Of a stretch of 14,035 nt of DNA, positions 13,126 to 14,035 are shown piece by piece. Numbering within the stretch: the first letter of the stretch is position 1; every line of letters begins with the position of its first letter. A program made the position numbers and the translations under genes. The stretch comes from an uncultured Atopobium sp. (GTDB lineage: Bacteria; Actinomycetota; Coriobacteriia; Coriobacteriales; Atopobiaceae): NCBI GenBank assembly GCA_937990665.1, contig CALKRF010000092.1, forward strand, positions 1 through 14,035. Direction: 5' to 3'. The notes under the pieces are model-generated. The model was not told the origin of the DNA and made no database searches. It saw only the letters and a list, made by a program, of their open reading frames with translations.

Positions 13126-14035
13126 GTGAGCTTGTTTAACGCGTATGTAAGCCTTTCTGGGGCCCTTGATGCAACAATCAAGCAAGATGAGCCACTGAGC
13201 CACCATACTTCCTTTAGGATTGGTGGTAAGGCGTCGCTCTTTGCTGCTGTTCACAGCCACGTGGCGCTGGTGCGTGTGCTTGAGGTGCTTGCAGCTAATC
13301 GAGTTGATTGGGTGCTTTTGGGCAAGGGTTCAAACATCCTTGTCTCTGATGAAGGCTACAACGGTTGCGTTATTGTGCTTGACGATGAGCTCTCCACCAT
13401 TTCAGTTGGCGAGAATAACCTCATTACTGCAGGTGCAGGTGCGCTTACAGCACGTGTTTGCAATGAGGCCATGAAAGCAGGTCTTTCTGGCCTTGAGATG
13501 TGTGCCGGTATCCCTGGAACCATTGGTGGCGCGCTTTCTATGAACGCAGGTACCAGGCATGATTGGATTGGTAAAGCCGTCCGTGATTGCGTGGTACTTA
13601 AGCCTGGTAAGGGTCTTGTACGCTACGACGCTTCTGAGATTGAATGGGGTTATCGCTATACCACCTTTGCTCCAGACGAGATTATTCTTGAGGCAACGTT
13701 TGCACTGACACCGTCTAATCGTCCTAAGGTTGCTCTTGGTATGGACACGCTTTTGCAGCGCAGGAGAAATACGCAACCAACAGGACAGTTGTGCTGCGGT
13801 TCTGTCTTTAAGAATCCAGGTAGTAGGTCTGCCGGGGCACTTATTGAAGAGTGCGGTCTTAAGGGAGCCACAGAGGGTGGCGCACAGATTTCCGATATCC
13901 ACGCAAACTTTATTGTGAATACCGGCAACGCCAGCGCTTCAGATGTCATTGCGCTCATGCGCAGGGCACACGATGCCGTGCAAGAAAAGTTTGACATTGA
14001 TCTTCAGCCAGAGGTTAAACTTCTGGGTTTTGGGG
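13126..14035 (+). CDS. murB: UDP-N-acetylenolpyruvoylglucosamine reductase MurB (3' end cut by window)
   Basis: MurB is the FAD-dependent enzyme that reduces UDP-GlcNAc-enolpyruvate to UDP-MurNAc with NADPH, the step before MurC. The frame opens at GTG 13126, with AGGA at 13114-13117 overlapping the murC stop, and stays open for 303 codons to the end of the window. Motifs in order are HHTSFRIGGKA (26-36), the FAD loop GKGSNILVSD (66-75), AGIPGTIGGALSMNAG (127-142), WGYRYTTF (174-181, with the substrate-binding Tyr-Arg), CGSVFKNP (224-231) with catalytic Ser226, and PEVKLLGF near the end with catalytic Glu296. It lacks the large extra domain of the E. coli type I enzyme, so it appears to be type II. 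Only a few residues are probably missing. Placement next to murC is common in Gram-positive dcw clusters, where ftsQ and ftsZ often follow. Confidence 0.95.
   Translation, partial: MSLFNAYVSLSGALDATIKQDEPLSHHTSFRIGGKASLFAAVHSHVALVRVLEVLAANRVDWVLLGKGSNILVSDEGYNGCVIVLDDELSTISVGENNLITAGAGALTARVCNEAMKAGLSGLEMCAGIPGTIGGALSMNAGTRHDWIGKAVRDCVVLKPGKGLVRYDASEIEWGYRYTTFAPDEIILEATFALTPSNRPKVALGMDTLLQRRRNTQPTGQLCCGSVFKNPGSRSAGALIEECGLKGATEGGAQISDIHANFIVNTGNASASDVIALMRRAHDAVQEKFDIDLQPEVKLLGFG

Noticed and set aside
13402..13902. 166-codon - strand open frame opposite murB
   Set aside because: Antisense to murB, whose motifs are all present on the + strand; no recognisable protein features.
1..14035. Mobile element, defence island or novel multigene system
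   Set aside because: Apart from the housekeeping-type XerD there are no transposase, phage, toxin or defence genes; every other gene is a known dcw member in a conserved order.

Overview
The window is the peptidoglycan-synthesis and cell-division (dcw) cluster of a moderate-GC Gram-positive bacterium. The divergent MraZ, the Ser/Arg-rich cytoplasmic tail of FtsW, the FtsL-like protein and the base composition suggest an actinobacterium of the Coriobacteriia, perhaps close to Atopobium/Lancefieldella. That placement is inference from memory of the families, not from a search. All supported genes are on the + strand.

Layout: (1) bases 2-859 hold the 3' part of a XerD-type tyrosine recombinase that begins before the window. 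(2) Bases 860-1298 are a 439-bp intergenic region rich in structure: an 11-bp-period direct repeat array just after xerD, nested inverted repeats, a rho-independent terminator, a possible promoter, a 10-bp-period AGTGT array typical of MraZ operators, and a foldable leader ending at the mraZ Shine-Dalgarno. (3) Bases 1299-3210 hold mraZ, rsmH and ftsL. (4) Bases 3227-14035 hold ftsI, murF, mraY, murD, ftsW, murG, murC and murB, with murB running off the end. Junctions are tight: murF/mraY and murD/ftsW overlap by one base, and most other gaps are under 30 bp. The exceptions are rsmH-ftsL (58 bp) and murG-murC (81 bp).

Together, MurB and MurC provide UDP-MurNAc-L-Ala, MurD adds D-Glu, and MurF adds D-Ala-D-Ala. 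MurE, which should act between MurD and MurF, is missing from its usual place between ftsI and murF. MraY and MurG make lipid I and lipid II, and FtsW with FtsI polymerise and crosslink septal peptidoglycan, with FtsL as a divisome scaffold. MraZ probably controls the whole transcript.

The coding part is an ordinary dcw cluster and I see no new multigene system. The items most worth a second look are the two phased AGTG arrays with a divergent MraZ, the structured mraZ leader, the missing murE, a MurF without the usual HN..N adenine-binding motif, and tandem hairpins before murC.
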